The notes beneath the pieces are model-generated. The model ran no database searches. It worked only from the letters and a program-made list of their open reading frames with translations, and was not told where the DNA came from. Below, piece by piece: positions 15,734 through 25,387 of a stretch of DNA of 64,000 bases. Positions within the stretch are counted from its first letter, which is position 1; each line of letters begins with the position of its first letter. Where the stretch lies: positions 1 through 64,000 of the forward strand of contig JAGOSV010000005.1 in NCBI GenBank assembly GCA_018062105.1, written 5' to 3'. Both the position numbers and the translations under genes were made by a program. The stretch comes from Sterolibacterium sp. GTDB taxonomy: Bacteria; Pseudomonadota; Gammaproteobacteria; Burkholderiales; Rhodocyclaceae.

Positions 15734-15761
15734 ATTATAGGCGCTCATCTTGTATTGTCAA
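15734..15761 (-). promoter_or_regulatory. Consensus sigma-70 promoter for the tRNA-Gly/tRNA-Cys transcript
   Basis: On the minus strand TTGACA (15761-15756) and TATAAT (15739-15734) are both perfect hexamers, separated by 16 bases. Transcription should begin near 15727, a few bases before the tRNA-Gly 5' end. The promoter sits downstream of rplS, making the tRNA pair an independent unit. Confidence 0.9.
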
Positions 15762-15842
15762 CAAAATTCTTCAAAAAATACGGTAAAACTTGATGGTTGC
15801 GCCTGATCTTCCCTGTGGTGAAGATATGGTAAGGATAAATCG

Positions 15843-16229
15843 TTATTTGGCTACCGCGGCGGTGGCCTTGCTGCGGCTGACCAGTTTTTCTTTGATGCGT
15901 GCCGACTTGCCGGAGCGCTCACGCAGGTAGTACAGCTTGGCGCGGCGCACGTCACCGCGGCGCTTGACTTCGATGCTGGCAATCAGGGGGGAGTAGGTCT
16001 GGAAGGTACGTTCGACACCTTCACCAGCCGAGATTTTGCGGACGATGAAGCTGGAGTTGAGACCGCGGTTGCGCTTGGCGATGACCACGCCTTCATAGGC
16101 CTGGGTACGTTCGCGATTGCCTTCCTTGACCTTCACCTGGATGACGACGGTGTCGCCAGGGGCGAATTCCGGAATGGTCTTGCCCAGACGGGCGATTTCT
16201 TCAGCTTCGAGTTGTGCGATCAGATTCAT
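15843..16229 (-). CDS. rplS: 50S ribosomal protein L19
   Basis: A 128-residue L19 located at the 30S-50S interface. [45 protein letters not shown] and [10 protein letters not shown] are family hallmarks. The start is ATG 16229, with TGGAG upstream. A longer frame reaching 16418 lacks similarity and overlaps trmD. It is the last gene of rpsP-rimM-trmD-rplS, with a 154-base gap after trmD. The alanine-rich C-terminal end (KATAAVAK) is typical of betaproteobacteria. Confidence 0.97.
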   Translation of the reverse strand: MNLIAQLEAEEIARLGKTIPEFAPGDTVVIQVKVKEGNRERTQAYEGVVIAKRNRGLNSSFIVRKISAGEGVERTFQTYSPLIASIEVKRRGDVRRAKLYYLRERSGKSARIKEKLVSRSKATAAVAK

Positions 16230-16383
16230 GAAAAACTCCATTGATTGAACTTGGCCGGTGGCCGTTCGCACAGAGCAGTGCCGCGTGAGACTGCGAACTC
16301 TGATGTGCGCGCTATTGTGGGAACTACAAACGACGGGTGCTGCGGGTGCTACATGCTGCGGCAGGTCAATGACGATCTGCGAT

Positions 16384-17190
16384 TTACGGCTGTTGCTCAT
16401 GTTCCTGCCGAAATTCATCGAGCAGGAGGGTTTCTTCGTGATTCAGGCTGCGCCTAGCCAGTAACTCCGGCCGGCGCAGCCAAGTACGCCCGAGGGCTTG
16501 TTTGAGTCGCCAGCGGCGTATTCTGGCGTGATTGCCGGAGAGCAGGACTTCCGGGACACGCTGGCCTTCGTAGTCTTCGGGGCGTGTGTAATGCGGACAA
16601 TCCAGCAGGCCGGTAACGAAGGAGTCTTCCAGGGCGGAGTGGGCATCGTTCAGCGCCCCTGGCAACTGCCTCACGGTGGCGTCGATCAGAGCCATCGCGG
16701 GAATTTCGCCGCCGGAGAGGACGAAATCACCCAGTGATATTTCTTCATCAACGCAGCGACGGATCAATCGTTCATCCACTCCTTCATAACGCCCGCATAG
16801 CAGGATGGCTCCAGGGGACTGCATCAGCGTCATGACGCGCTGGTGCGTCAGTGGCTGACCCTGGGGTGAAAAATAAATGACAGGTGTCGGTGATGCGCCT
16901 GTAAGGATGCGGCGTTGGCGGGCAGCAATGATGGACTGCTCCAGCGGGCCGGGCATCATGACCATGCCAGGGCCGCCTCCGTAAGGTCGATCATCGACAG
17001 ACCGGTAATTATCGCAGGAAAAGTCCCTTGGGTTCCAGAAATGTGCGTGCCAAATCCCGTTTTCTTTTGCCCGTCCGGTAATCCCCAGGGTCGTCAAGGC
17101 AGCGAACATTTCCGGAAACAGCGTGATGATGTCGAATTCCAGTGTGGGCCGGGCATGGCGGGGTGGGCAGGTATTCATGGTTACTGCCAT
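16384..17190 (-). CDS. trmD: tRNA (guanine-N1)-methyltransferase TrmD
   Basis: A 268-residue SPOUT methyltransferase forming m1G37 in tRNA and so preventing frameshifts. Landmarks are [25 protein letters not shown], the SAM-knot segment [13 protein letters not shown], and [20 protein letters not shown]. The C-terminal domain binds the anticodon arm. ATG 17190 overlaps the rimM stop (TAATG), suggesting coupling. ATG 17178 ([10 protein letters not shown]) is an alternative that would shorten it by four residues. Length is slightly above E. coli (255). Confidence 0.96.
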   Translation of the reverse strand: MAVTMNTCPPRHARPTLEFDIITLFPEMFAALTTLGITGRAKENGIWHAHFWNPRDFSCDNYRSVDDRPYGGGPGMVMMPGPLEQSIIAARQRRILTGASPTPVIYFSPQGQPLTHQRVMTLMQSPGAILLCGRYEGVDERLIRRCVDEEISLGDFVLSGGEIPAMALIDATVRQLPGALNDAHSALEDSFVTGLLDCPHYTRPEDYEGQRVPEVLLSGNHARIRRWRLKQALGRTWLRRPELLARRSLNHEETLLLDEFRQEHEQQP

Positions 17191-17801
17191 TACCAGTCTA
17201 TGCCCCACTCGACCAGGATAGTCTGGCGGGTGGTATCTACCTGTCGGACGACCTCGGCAACGAAGGGCAGCAGGCGTTCCTGCCCTTGTTGATCACGCAG
17301 GCACAGGACTTCGTGAGCACCGCTGCTCATCAGGTGGGTGACCTTGCCCAGAAGGATGCCTTGATTGTTGGTGACGGTCGCACCGATCAGGTCTGCCCAG
17401 TAGTATTCATCCTTGTTGGTTGCCGGCAGGACTGAGCGCGGCGCGGCAATGTACCAGCCGTCGATGGCTTCGGCAGCGGTACGGCTGTCGATGGTCGCGA
17501 ATTTGGCGATCATGCCCTTGCCGTGTGGCTTCAGTGACTCCAGTGGATAGCTTTGCCAGTTTGCCGGGGCGGCGGCAGTAGCAATGGCTGTGTTCCCGGT
17601 GTGATTTTTGGGAGGGGTCGGGAGGGCTTCGTCCGCTGTCGGCGAGAGCCACCAGTTGGGCATTTCTCCGAGTGCTTGCGGATCGTCACCGAAAAAATGC
17701 ACTTTGACCCAGCCATGCAGGCTGTAGGGTTCGACGATGCGCCCCAAGACGATCATGTCATCGCCCGGGGCGGGGGGCGGAGACATGGTTTGCATTGTCA
17801 T
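17190..17801 (-). CDS. rimM: 16S rRNA maturation factor RimM
   Basis: A 203-residue 30S assembly factor that binds S19. The N-terminal beta-barrel has [19 protein letters not shown] (about 16-34), and the PRC-barrel shows [32 protein letters not shown] and ILVEWGIDW. Between them is an Ala/Pro/Thr-rich insertion (about 55-85) absent from E. coli but common in betaproteobacteria. The start at ATG 17801 is tentative; [10 protein letters not shown] further in is possible. A large hairpin occupies the gap to rpsP. Confidence 0.94.
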   Translation of the reverse strand: MTMQTMSPPPAPGDDMIVLGRIVEPYSLHGWVKVHFFGDDPQALGEMPNWWLSPTADEALPTPPKNHTGNTAIATAAAPANWQSYPLESLKPHGKGMIAKFATIDSRTAAEAIDGWYIAAPRSVLPATNKDEYYWADLIGATVTNNQGILLGKVTHLMSSGAHEVLCLRDQQGQERLLPFVAEVVRQVDTTRQTILVEWGIDW

Positions 17802-17812
17802 GAATGAAACAG

Positions 17813-17869
17813 CCGCATGGCATCAATCTCTCTCCCTTGCAGGAGGGATAGAGCGACGATGCCATGCGG
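17813..17869 (-). promoter_or_regulatory. Large hairpin between rpsP and rimM
   Basis: CCGCATGGCATC (17813-17824) and GATGCCATGCGG (17858-17869) form a perfect 12-bp stem. Inside it CTCTCCC and GGGATAGAG can extend the fold with a small bulge. The structure fills most of the 92-base gap between rpsP and rimM. It has no T-tract, so it is not a plain terminator. It may reduce rimM/trmD expression relative to the ribosomal proteins or mark a processing site. Confidence 0.75.
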
Positions 17870-17893
17870 TGGGATTTCAGCTCAGGGCGATGT

Positions 17894-18148
17894 TCAGGCT
17901 GCTGCGGTGCTGGCGCTTTTCTTGACCAGGCGAGCCACGGTCGGCGACATCTGGGCTCCGTTGCCTTGCCAGTAAGTCAGGCGCTGGGTGTCAATGCGCA
18001 GACCCTGTTCGCTTTCAGAGGCAGACGGGTTGTAAAAACCGATGCGCTCGATGAAGCCACCATCGCGGCGGTTGCGCGAGTCGGTGACGACCATGTTGTA
18101 GAACGGGCGCTTCTTGGCGCCGCTGCGTGCGAGACGAATCACTACCAT
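17894..18148 (-). CDS. rpsP: 30S ribosomal protein S16
   Basis: An 84-residue S16, a primary 16S rRNA binder needed for 30S assembly. [39 protein letters not shown] and [19 protein letters not shown] are diagnostic. First gene of rpsP-rimM-trmD-rplS. GGGGAA upstream serves as ribosome site. A -10 box TATAAT lies 39 bases before the start. Confidence 0.97.
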   Translation of the reverse strand: MVVIRLARSGAKKRPFYNMVVTDSRNRRDGGFIERIGFYNPSASESEQGLRIDTQRLTYWQGNGAQMSPTVARLVKKSASTAAA

Positions 18149-18186
18149 GTGTGTTCCCCGTAAATCCGGTGTCGAAAAAACAGCAG

Positions 18187-18192
18187 ATTATA
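18187..18192 (-). promoter_or_regulatory. -10 box of the rpsP operon
   Basis: TATAAT on the minus strand in the context CATGTATAATCTG, 39 bases before rpsP. The -35 region is weak (no good hexamer at 16-18 bases). Confidence 0.6.
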
Positions 18193-18234
18193 CATGAATC
18201 ACCTGCGGAAAACTGGTTTTTGTGGCCTGTGGCA

Positions 18235-19980
18235 TCAGGCTGGTTCGATGTGTTCGAGCAGCAGCTGAACATTTGCTACCCCGTTGAATTCATTGACATC
18301 AAGTTTGTAGACGGCGCGGATTTTGGGGGTTGGGGCTTGGGAAAAGTTGAACTGGATGGCATCGAAGCGGGCGCCGTTACGCTGCAAGGTCAGTTTGAGG
18401 TGCTTTTCTTTGAGGATGCGCTGTTTTTCGACGGTGAATTCATCGCTGAAGAGCGGGGCAGGAAAGCCTTGTCCCCAGATTTGTGCTTGCAGCAGGCGTG
18501 CTGTATCGAGCGAGATGTAGCCGTTTTCGAGGCTGCCATCGGTTTCCAGCGTGCGGGTGCGGGCGCTGGCAGGGAGCAGCTGCTGGCAGACGGTTTCGAA
18601 GGCTTCTTCGAATTGCAGCAGGTTATCTTCATGAAGGGTTATACCGGCGGCGGCGGCATGGCCGCCAAAGCGCAGTAGTAGATCGGGGTATCGTTTGGCG
18701 ATCAGATCCAGTGCGTCGCGCAAGTGCAGGCCGGGGATGGAGCGCCCTGAGCCTTTTAGCTCGCCTTCGTTGCCGCAGGCCAGGACGAAGGTCGGGCGAT
18801 GCTGGCGATCCTTGATGCGCGATGCCAGGATGCCGATGACGCCCTGGTGCCAGTCGGGGTCGAAGAGGGTGATGCTGGCGCGTCCTTCTGCCGAGGCACC
18901 GGATGTTTCGGTTGCTTCAGCCTCAGCTTCAGCTTCACTGGCAGCGATTTCTTCGAGGCGTAGCAGGGCTTCGTTTTGCATGTCGGCTTCGATGCTGCGC
19001 CGTTCGCGGTTGAGGGCATCCAGCTCCTGGGCGATATTGAGGGCACGGGTGCGATCTTCGGTCAGCAGACATTCGATGCCGAGGCTCATGTCGGCCAGGC
19101 GGCCGGCAGCGTTGAGGCGGGGACCGAGGGCAAAGCCGAGATCGAAGGTGGAGGCGGTTTCAAAGCGCCGCCCGGTGGCCTGGAACAGGGCGGCGATGCC
19201 TGGCTGTATGTGCTGGGCTCGCATGCGTGCCAGTCCCTGGGTGACCAGGGTACGGTTGTTGCGGTCGAGGGGGACGACATCGGCAACGGTGCCCAGTGCC
19301 ACCAGATCGAGCAGGCTGGCCAGGTTGGGTTCTGTCTTTCCATCAAAGTGGCCGCGCTGTCGAAGCTCGCTGCGCAGTGCCAGCATGACGTAGAACATGA
19401 CACCGCAGCCAGCCAGAGCCTTGCTGGGAAAGGAGCAGCCGGGCTGGTTAGGATTGACGATGACCTCTGCGTCGGGCAGGGTATCTCCTGGTAGGTGGTG
19501 GTCCGTGATCAGGGTTTGCATGCCCAGACGGCGAGCCTCGGCAACGCCGGCGACGCTGGCGATGCCGTTATCTACCGTGATCAGCAGCTCGGTTTGACGT
19601 TGTGCGGCGAGCTGGACGATTTCAGGGGTCAGTCCGTAGCCATATTCGAAACGGTTGGGTACCAGGTAGTCGAGGTGGCGGGCACCGAACAGCCGGAGCG
19701 CGCGTAGCCCGATGGCGCAGGCCGTGGCACCGTCGCAGTCGTAATCGGCAACGATCAGCAGGCGTTTGTCACTGGCCATGGCATCTGCCAGCAGCACGGC
19801 GGCTTCGGCAGCGCCGCGTAGCTGAGTGGGGGGCAGCAGGGTGCTGAGTGCCGTATCGAGCTGGCTGCGATCGGTCAGGCCGCGGGCGGCGTAGATTCTG
19901 GCCAGCAGGGGCGAGAGGCCTTGCTGTTCGAGCATCGTGCAGGCACGGATGGGACTGGGGCGGGTGCTGATGCGGGTCAT
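18235..19980 (-). CDS. recJ: Single-stranded-DNA exonuclease RecJ
   Basis: A 581-residue 5'-3' ssDNA exonuclease of the DHH family, used in RecFOR recombination, mismatch and base-excision repair. Motifs are VADYDCDGATACAI (about 76-89), VDNGIAS, TDHHLPGDTLPDAEVIVNPNQ, the DHHA1-region RSIPGLHLRDALDLI and LRFGGHAAAAGITL. Length matches E. coli (577). ATG 19980 overlaps the stop of the rpfE-like gene (ATGA), so the two are coupled. The upstream-extended frame only reads through that gene out of frame. Confidence 0.96.
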   Translation of the reverse strand: MTRISTRPSPIRACTMLEQQGLSPLLARIYAARGLTDRSQLDTALSTLLPPTQLRGAAEAAVLLADAMASDKRLLIVADYDCDGATACAIGLRALRLFGARHLDYLVPNRFEYGYGLTPEIVQLAAQRQTELLITVDNGIASVAGVAEARRLGMQTLITDHHLPGDTLPDAEVIVNPNQPGCSFPSKALAGCGVMFYVMLALRSELRQRGHFDGKTEPNLASLLDLVALGTVADVVPLDRNNRTLVTQGLARMRAQHIQPGIAALFQATGRRFETASTFDLGFALGPRLNAAGRLADMSLGIECLLTEDRTRALNIAQELDALNRERRSIEADMQNEALLRLEEIAASEAEAEAEATETSGASAEGRASITLFDPDWHQGVIGILASRIKDRQHRPTFVLACGNEGELKGSGRSIPGLHLRDALDLIAKRYPDLLLRFGGHAAAAGITLHEDNLLQFEEAFETVCQQLLPASARTRTLETDGSLENGYISLDTARLLQAQIWGQGFPAPLFSDEFTVEKQRILKEKHLKLTLQRNGARFDAIQFNFSQAPTPKIRAVYKLDVNEFNGVANVQLLLEHIEPA

Positions 19981-21032
19981 GGGGCAGGAATTTCCAGATG
20001 GGAGAGGGGCAGGGGGCGGCGCCAGAATTGCCAGCGAGCCGTGGCGGATAGTTTGAGTTCGAGCTGTGCTGCGTCGCCCGTCGCCTTGAGGGTGAGATGG
20101 CGCAGTGTGCCATGACGCAGGGCCTGGCAGAGTGGTTGCAGCCATGTGCGTTCCAGCGTTTGCAGTGCCTCGCTCCAGGCCAGGGCATCGTATTGATGGG
20201 CAGGCGATTGCAGGTCATCGAGGAAGACGAGTGCGCGTGTGCCGGGTGCGGCTTTCAGCACGGTGGCCGCCTCCATCTGCAATGGTGCGGCCAAGGCAGC
20301 CAGACGGCAGAGGCCGCTCAGGAGAGGAGACGGGCCGCAGACTTGTGTGAAGGCTGCCGGGTTGGGGCAGGCGCGGGGCAAGGTTCCGCCACCCCACAGC
20401 CAGAGTGCGTTGAGGCGTGACTGGCCGGTTTCTTCGCGTTGGAGATTGAAGGGCAGGGTGTGCAGCAGGATTTGCGCTTCATTCAGCAGCTTGCGCCAGG
20501 GCAGGGCGGTTGAGCCCTGCGGCAGCATGGATTCTGGGCTGGCGGCGAAAGAGGGCGGGGTGGTCTGGATGTTCGGGGTAGTATCGAGGTGCAGATAGGC
20601 ATGACCACTCGGGCCAAGGTGCAGGGCACGGAACCCGGGGCACAGTTCGTGAAACAGGGGGGTCAGGGCGGTGATGATGGCCTGCATTTCGTTGTCATCG
20701 GGCAGCGGGGCATCGGTGGCGAGGGTCAGGCGACGCTTGCCGATGCTCAGACACACCGGGTCGAGGCATAGCCAGTAGCCTTCTTTGGATGGCTGGCCAC
20801 CATCGCTGCCATCACCCAGGCGGCGCAATGCGGCATAGGGCAGGTCTTCGCCGGGTGCGGGCTGGATGCCAAAGGCGGTTGCGAGTACGGCTTCGGGCGG
20901 GGCCGGGGGCAGCCAGCGCTGGCGTGCACGCCCCAGTAGCCAGGACAGGGCGGGCAGGGAGAGGTCGGCACTGATGTCACGGAGTACCTGGCCATGCCAA
21001 AGCAGGCCGGGCAAGACAAGCTGAAGCTGCAT
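19977..21032 (-). CDS. RpfE-family protein (putative regulatory / PGM-like protein)
   Basis: A 351-residue protein of the family annotated as Xanthomonas RpfE-type regulatory protein or phosphoglycerate mutase-like. Visible features are YWLCLDPVCLSIGKRRLTL near 100, and LNALWLWGGGTLP near 215, the most conserved segment. No established catalytic residues can be pointed to. The position directly upstream of recJ, with a 4-base ATGA overlap, is conserved for this family. The function is unproven. The start is 25 bases from the divergent lolC start. Confidence 0.75.
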   Translation of the reverse strand: MQLQLVLPGLLWHGQVLRDISADLSLPALSWLLGRARQRWLPPAPPEAVLATAFGIQPAPGEDLPYAALRRLGDGSDGGQPSKEGYWLCLDPVCLSIGKRRLTLATDAPLPDDNEMQAIITALTPLFHELCPGFRALHLGPSGHAYLHLDTTPNIQTTPPSFAASPESMLPQGSTALPWRKLLNEAQILLHTLPFNLQREETGQSRLNALWLWGGGTLPRACPNPAAFTQVCGPSPLLSGLCRLAALAAPLQMEAATVLKAAPGTRALVFLDDLQSPAHQYDALAWSEALQTLERTWLQPLCQALRHGTLRHLTLKATGDAAQLELKLSATARWQFWRRPLPLSHLEIPAP

Positions 21033-21057
21033 CGGGGCATGTTAACATACGCGGATC

Positions 21058-22332
21058 ATGAATTACGAATGGTGGATCGGCCTGCGCTACACGCGCTCGA
21101 AGCGGCGCAAGAGCGACGGGCAGGGCAGTGGCAACGGCTTCATTTCCTTTATCTCCCTGATTTCCACGTTGGGTATCGCCTTGGGTGTGGCTGCCTTGAT
21201 CGTGGTGCTGTCGGTGATGAATGGCTTCCAGAAGGAATTGCGTACCCGCATCCTTGGGGTGGCTTCGCATATCCAGATTACCGGCTCGCCGCGCCATGGC
21301 GGAGAACTGGTCGACTGGGTCAAGGTGATGCAGGAGGCAGCGCGTCATCCGGAGGTGCGTGAAGCCGCTCCCTTCGTCCAGGAGCAGGGCATGCTGTCCT
21401 TCGATCAGGAGGTACGCGGGACGATCGTGCGCGGTGTGCTGCCGGAGGCCGAGGAGCGCGTGGCAGATTTCGAGAAGCACATGAAGGCCGGTCATCTGGC
21501 GGATTTGCGGGCTGGAGAGTACAACATCATCCTCGGTTCCGAGCTGGCTTATGCCCTGCACATCACGGTCGGTGACAAGGTGACACTGATCGCGCCGCAG
21601 GGCATGGTGACGCCGGCCGCCATCCTGCCCCGCCTCAAGCAATTCACGGTGGTTGGCATTTTCGAGGTTGGCATGTTCGAGTTCGATTCGGGACTGGCCC
21701 TGATCCACATGCAGGACGCACAGCGTCTGTATCGTCTCGATGAGCGGGTCAGCGGCGTGCGCCTGAAGGTCGATGACCTGTTTGCTGCGCCCAGGGTGGC
21801 GCGTGAGTTGCTGCGTTACATCGATGCTGATGCCTACATTTCTGACTGGACGCGCAGCCATGCCAATTTTTTCCGCGCCGTGGCCATCGAGAAGAACATG
21901 ATGTTCCTGATCCTGCTCCTGATCGTGGCTGTGGCTGCGTTCAACATCGTTTCGGCGCTGGTCATGGCGGTGACCGACAAGCAGGCGGACATTGCCATCC
22001 TGCGCACACTGGGGGCGAGTCCGCGCAGCATTATGAAAATTTTCATCGTCCAGGGCGCTTTGATTGGTGTAATCGGCCTGCTGCTGGGGGTGGCCGGTGG
22101 CATTGCCCTGGCACTCAACATCGATGTCGTGGTGCCGGCCATCGAGCGTCTTTTGGGGGCGCAGTTCCTTGCCAAAGATGTGTATTACATCTCCGAGTTG
22201 CCTTCTGAGCTGCAGTGGCCGGATGTCGTCATCATCTCGGCGGTATCTTTCATTCTGACATTGCTGGCGACGCTCTACCCGAGCTGGCGGGCAGCACGGG
22301 TCAATCCGGCCGAGGCTTTGCGCTATGAGTGA
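21058..22332 (+). CDS. lolC: Lipoprotein-releasing ABC transporter permease LolC/LolE
   Basis: A 424-residue inner-membrane permease that extracts outer-membrane lipoproteins and hands them to LolA. The N-terminus [13 protein letters not shown] leads into membrane segment 1 (about 25-52, [20 protein letters not shown]). [18 protein letters not shown] follows, then a large periplasmic domain (about 53-275) and three C-terminal segments (FtsX/MacB domain). The end [18 protein letters not shown] is diagnostic. Only one permease gene is present with lolD, so the complex may be a homodimer (LolF-like) or the partner lies elsewhere. It overlaps lolD by 8 bases. Confidence 0.94.
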   Translation: MNYEWWIGLRYTRSKRRKSDGQGSGNGFISFISLISTLGIALGVAALIVVLSVMNGFQKELRTRILGVASHIQITGSPRHGGELVDWVKVMQEAARHPEVREAAPFVQEQGMLSFDQEVRGTIVRGVLPEAEERVADFEKHMKAGHLADLRAGEYNIILGSELAYALHITVGDKVTLIAPQGMVTPAAILPRLKQFTVVGIFEVGMFEFDSGLALIHMQDAQRLYRLDERVSGVRLKVDDLFAAPRVARELLRYIDADAYISDWTRSHANFFRAVAIEKNMMFLILLLIVAVAAFNIVSALVMAVTDKQADIAILRTLGASPRSIMKIFIVQGALIGVIGLLLGVAGGIALALNIDVVVPAIERLLGAQFLAKDVYYISELPSELQWPDVVIISAVSFILTLLATLYPSWRAARVNPAEALRYE

Positions 22333-23017
22333 GCCGCAGCAAGCCTCAGCCATCGTCTGCACGGGACTGAAAAAATCCTTCTGGCAGGGTAGTGTGGAAG
22401 TGCCTGTGTTGCAGGCGCTCGACTTGTCCGTGGCGGTTGGGGAGCGAGTGGCCATCGTCGGCAGCAGCGGTTCGGGCAAGAGCACGTTATTACATTTGCT
22501 GGGCGGGCTGGATCGTCCCACGGCCGGTACGGTCAGTGTGCTGGGGCGCGAGCTGACCACCTTGTCGGAAGTGGAGCGGGGGCGGTTGCGTAATGAGCGC
22601 CTGGGGTTTGTGTATCAATTCCATCATCTATTGGCAGAATTTTCTGCACTGGAAAATGTGGCCATGCCACTGCGCATTCGACGCATGGCGCGTGCCGAAG
22701 CCGAAGCCCAGGCAGGCAGTCTGCTGGAGGCGGTCGGTCTTGGTCATCGTCTGAGTCATCGTCCGGGCGAGCTGTCCGGGGGGGAGCGTCAGCGGGCGGC
22801 GATTGCCCGGGCACTGGTGACCCGGCCGGCTTGTGTGTTGGCGGATGAGCCGACGGGGAATCTCGACCGGCACACGGCTGAGACGGTGTTTGGCTTGATG
22901 ATGACGCTCAATGCCACGCAGGGGACGAGCATCATCGTGGTGACCCATGATCCGCAATTGGCCGCCCGGGCAGACCGGGTGCTGCATCTGGAGGATGGCC
23001 GGCTGCGTATGGCCTGA
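22325..23017 (+). CDS. lolD: Lipoprotein-releasing ABC transporter ATPase LolD
   Basis: A 230-residue ABC ATPase powering lipoprotein release. It shows Walker [20 protein letters not shown] (about 40-58), a Q-loop region [20 protein letters not shown] typical of LolD, signature [15 protein letters not shown], Walker [12 protein letters not shown] and switch VTHDPQ. ATG 22325 lies within the end of the permease gene. It is convergent with the lnt operon end. GGCCTGAGCG (23011-23020) and CGTTCAGGCC (23058-23067) can pair in the gap region, but there is no T-tract. Confidence 0.95.
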   Translation: MSEPQQASAIVCTGLKKSFWQGSVEVPVLQALDLSVAVGERVAIVGSSGSGKSTLLHLLGGLDRPTAGTVSVLGRELTTLSEVERGRLRNERLGFVYQFHHLLAEFSALENVAMPLRIRRMARAEAEAQAGSLLEAVGLGHRLSHRPGELSGGERQRAAIARALVTRPACVLADEPTGNLDRHTAETVFGLMMTLNATQGTSIIVVTHDPQLAARADRVLHLEDGRLRMA

Positions 23018-23060
23018 GCGCTGGCGACTGCCCCGGGCTGGTGTTTGCCCCGCAGGTCGT

Positions 23061-23870
23061 TCAGGCCGCTGTCCAGTGGCGCAGGGGTATCAGGATGGCC
23101 AGCAGGAGCGGCTGGTGCAGCAGGTAGATAGCCAGGCTGTGACGCCCCAGCCAGAGCAGGCTGTGTGGCAGCCGGGTAGGTGATGATTTCGTACCATCCG
23201 GGCGGTCTGACTGCTGCAGTCGCCACATCATGAAGCCGTGGCCGATCAGGCACAGGCCGAACCAGGGTAGCAGGGGAACATAGTCTTCGGTATCGGGCGC
23301 GTGGGTCATCAGCCCCAGCCAGGCTAGGGCGGGTGAATCGAAAAGCGGGTGGCTGCCGACATTGCCGAGGATGAGGGCGATGAAACCGAACAGCAGGCTG
23401 GTGCGGGCGGTGTCGAGCCGTGCTTTTTGCAGGGCGATCAGCAGCAGGCTCATGAGAGTGATGGCATGCAGGACACCGAACCAGATGATGGATTGCGGAA
23501 AGAGCAAGGCACTGCCGAGCGTGACCAGCAGGGCAGCAGCGGCAATTTTGCCGATGCGTCGCCAGCGTGCGGCGGCTGGGGTTTGTTGATGGGTGGCCAG
23601 CGCCTGGGCAGCACCGACACTGAACAGGAAGCTGCCGAGGATCAGGCTGCGTGCGATTCGCCAGCGTAGGTCATGATTCATGTCCTGATGCAGCCAGCCG
23701 AGGAAATTGAGATCGTAGGCAGCGTGGTAGGCAATCATCGCCAGCACGGCAGCACCGCGCAGGCCGTCGAGCCAGTGCTGGCGCGTGACGGGTGGCGGGG
23801 TAGTCGGCAGGGCGTGTGGCCGGGGGGCGGGTGTTGTGGCGGTGATTCGGCGTGCGCGACGCGAGCTCAT
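23061..23870 (-). CDS. DUF1624 (heparan-alpha-glucosaminide N-acetyltransferase-like) membrane protein
   Basis: A 269-residue multi-spanning inner-membrane protein of the DUF1624 acyltransferase group. LDGLRGAAVLAMIAYHAAYDLNFLG (about 34-58) is the conserved first membrane segment with the likely catalytic-type His. WRIARSLILGSFLFSVG, IIWFGVLHAITLMSLLLIAL and LPWFGLCLIGHGFM follow, and at least six hydrophobic stretches are seen. The relatives transfer acetyl groups to sugars across membranes, but the bacterial substrates are unknown. ATG 23870 overlaps the lnt stop (ATGA), suggesting a linked role at the cell envelope. Confidence 0.8.
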   Translation of the reverse strand: MSSRRARRITATTPAPRPHALPTTPPPVTRQHWLDGLRGAAVLAMIAYHAAYDLNFLGWLHQDMNHDLRWRIARSLILGSFLFSVGAAQALATHQQTPAAARWRRIGKIAAAALLVTLGSALLFPQSIIWFGVLHAITLMSLLLIALQKARLDTARTSLLFGFIALILGNVGSHPLFDSPALAWLGLMTHAPDTEDYVPLLPWFGLCLIGHGFMMWRLQQSDRPDGTKSSPTRLPHSLLWLGRHSLAIYLLHQPLLLAILIPLRHWTAA

Positions 23871-25387
23871 GGGCTTGCTGACGGGGCTGGGGGCGGGTTG
23901 CGCCGCCAGCGCAGGGCAGGTAGCAGGGCGAGGATGGCCAGCAGCAGGGCCAGGGTGTTGCCCCAGCGGACATAGGGTGTGCTGCCGCTGTAGCCTTGTG
24001 CCTGCACGGTCAGGGCGGCGGCCGTGAAGGCTGGCAGGACGGCACTGACCTGACCATCTGGCTGGATGGCCGCGGTCATGCCGGTGTTGGTGGAACGCAA
24101 CATGACACGGCCGGTTTCCAGGGCACGCATGCGGGCGATCTGCAGGTGCTGCGGTTGCATCAGGGAGTCACCGAACCAGGCGGTGTTGGATAGATTGACC
24201 AGCAAGGTAGCCTGCGGCAGGGCACGGATGATTTCTTCACCAAACAGGTCTTCATAGCAGATATTGGCGGCGATCTTCTGGCCGGCGATTTCCAGCGGCG
24301 ACTGGTATTTTGCGCCCGGGCTGAAGTCGGACATCGGCATTTCCATCTGGGCGATGAGCCAGGCAAAACCGGCGGGGATGTATTCGCCGAAGGGAACCAG
24401 ATGGGTCTTGGCGTAGTACTGGAATGCCCGGCCATGCTCTAGTGCCAGGGCGACATTGGTATATCCCCTAGGCTTGCCGGATGCGTAGATGAGATTGGCC
24501 GCTCCGGTGATGGTCGGCCCCTGGTCCATCAGCATCGCCAGAAAGGCTGGCGGGATTTCATGGACGAACATTGGCAGGGCGGTTTCTGGCAGGATGCGCA
24601 GTTGTGCCGGGTGGCTTTGGGCAAGCTGCTCATAGACATCCAGTGACATCTTGAGGCGATCGGCATCCCATTTGCTTTCTTGCGGGATGTTGCCTTGCAG
24701 GAGCGTGACGCTGATGGGCGCACCTGTCGGCTGTGTCCAGTGGATGCGGGTGAGCAGGGCTCCACCCACGATCAGAGTGAGTGCGGCGAGCAGGGCAGCG
24801 ATGCGGATGCGGGGCCCGACACCATGCAGGCAAAATGCCAGCAGGCCGGAGAGCAGGGCGGCGATCAGGCTGATACCGTAAGAGCCTATTACTGCGGCAT
24901 AGCCGGCGAGTGGGCTGGGTGGGGTCTGGGCGTAGCCGCTGGCCAGCCAGGGGAAGCCCGTCAGCAGCCAGCCGCGTAGCCATTCGCAAAGCATCCACAG
25001 CGCGGCGGCGAGCAGGGCGTCCGCGATGGGGCGGCCGGTCAGGAAACGCCGGAACAGTGCGCCGGCCAGTGCCGGGTAGAGCGCCGGGAGGGTGCAGAAC
25101 ATCAGGGTGGATAGGAGTGCCAGCGGGAGGAACATGCCGCCGACGATGTGCAGGCTGACAAAAACCCAGGAGATGCCGCACAGGAAAAATCCCCAGCCCC
25201 ACAGCAACCCCAGCCAGGCGGCGCAGCGCGCGTTGGGGGCTGCACGCCACAGGAGAAAGATTCCGGCCAGGCTGAGGATGGGGAGCGGGTAGAGTTCGTA
25301 AGGGGCGAAGCCGGCAACAGCCAGCGCGCCCAGTAGCGGAGCCAGCAGCAGAGGGAGGCGGGAAGCCCGGGCAGTGTCCTGGGTCAC
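23867..25387 (-). CDS. lnt: Apolipoprotein N-acyltransferase
   Basis: A 506-residue inner-membrane enzyme adding the third acyl chain to lipoproteins, a prerequisite for Lol sorting. The N-terminal half has several membrane segments (about 10-205) and the C-terminal half is a periplasmic nitrilase domain. Catalytic Glu sits in LPETALPMF, Lys in YYAKTHLVPFGEY and Cys in ANICYEDLFG, and a final membrane segment follows. Size matches E. coli (512). It overlaps corC upstream and DUF1624 downstream by four bases each. Confidence 0.96.
   Translation of the reverse strand: MTQDTARASRLPLLLAPLLGALAVAGFAPYELYPLPILSLAGIFLLWRAAPNARCAAWLGLLWGWGFFLCGISWVFVSLHIVGGMFLPLALLSTLMFCTLPALYPALAGALFRRFLTGRPIADALLAAALWMLCEWLRGWLLTGFPWLASGYAQTPPSPLAGYAAVIGSYGISLIAALLSGLLAFCLHGVGPRIRIAALLAALTLIVGGALLTRIHWTQPTGAPISVTLLQGNIPQESKWDADRLKMSLDVYEQLAQSHPAQLRILPETALPMFVHEIPPAFLAMLMDQGPTITGAANLIYASGKPRGYTNVALALEHGRAFQYYAKTHLVPFGEYIPAGFAWLIAQMEMPMSDFSPGAKYQSPLEIAGQKIAANICYEDLFGEEIIRALPQATLLVNLSNTAWFGDSLMQPQHLQIARMRALETGRVMLRSTNTGMTAAIQPDGQVSAVLPAFTAAALTVQAQGYSGSTPYVRWGNTLALLLAILALLPALRWRRNPPPAPSASP

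Noticed and set aside
20977..22560. 527-codon open frame antisense to lolC/lolD
   Set aside because: Antisense to a well-supported transporter pair; composition is that of a reverse-strand shadow.
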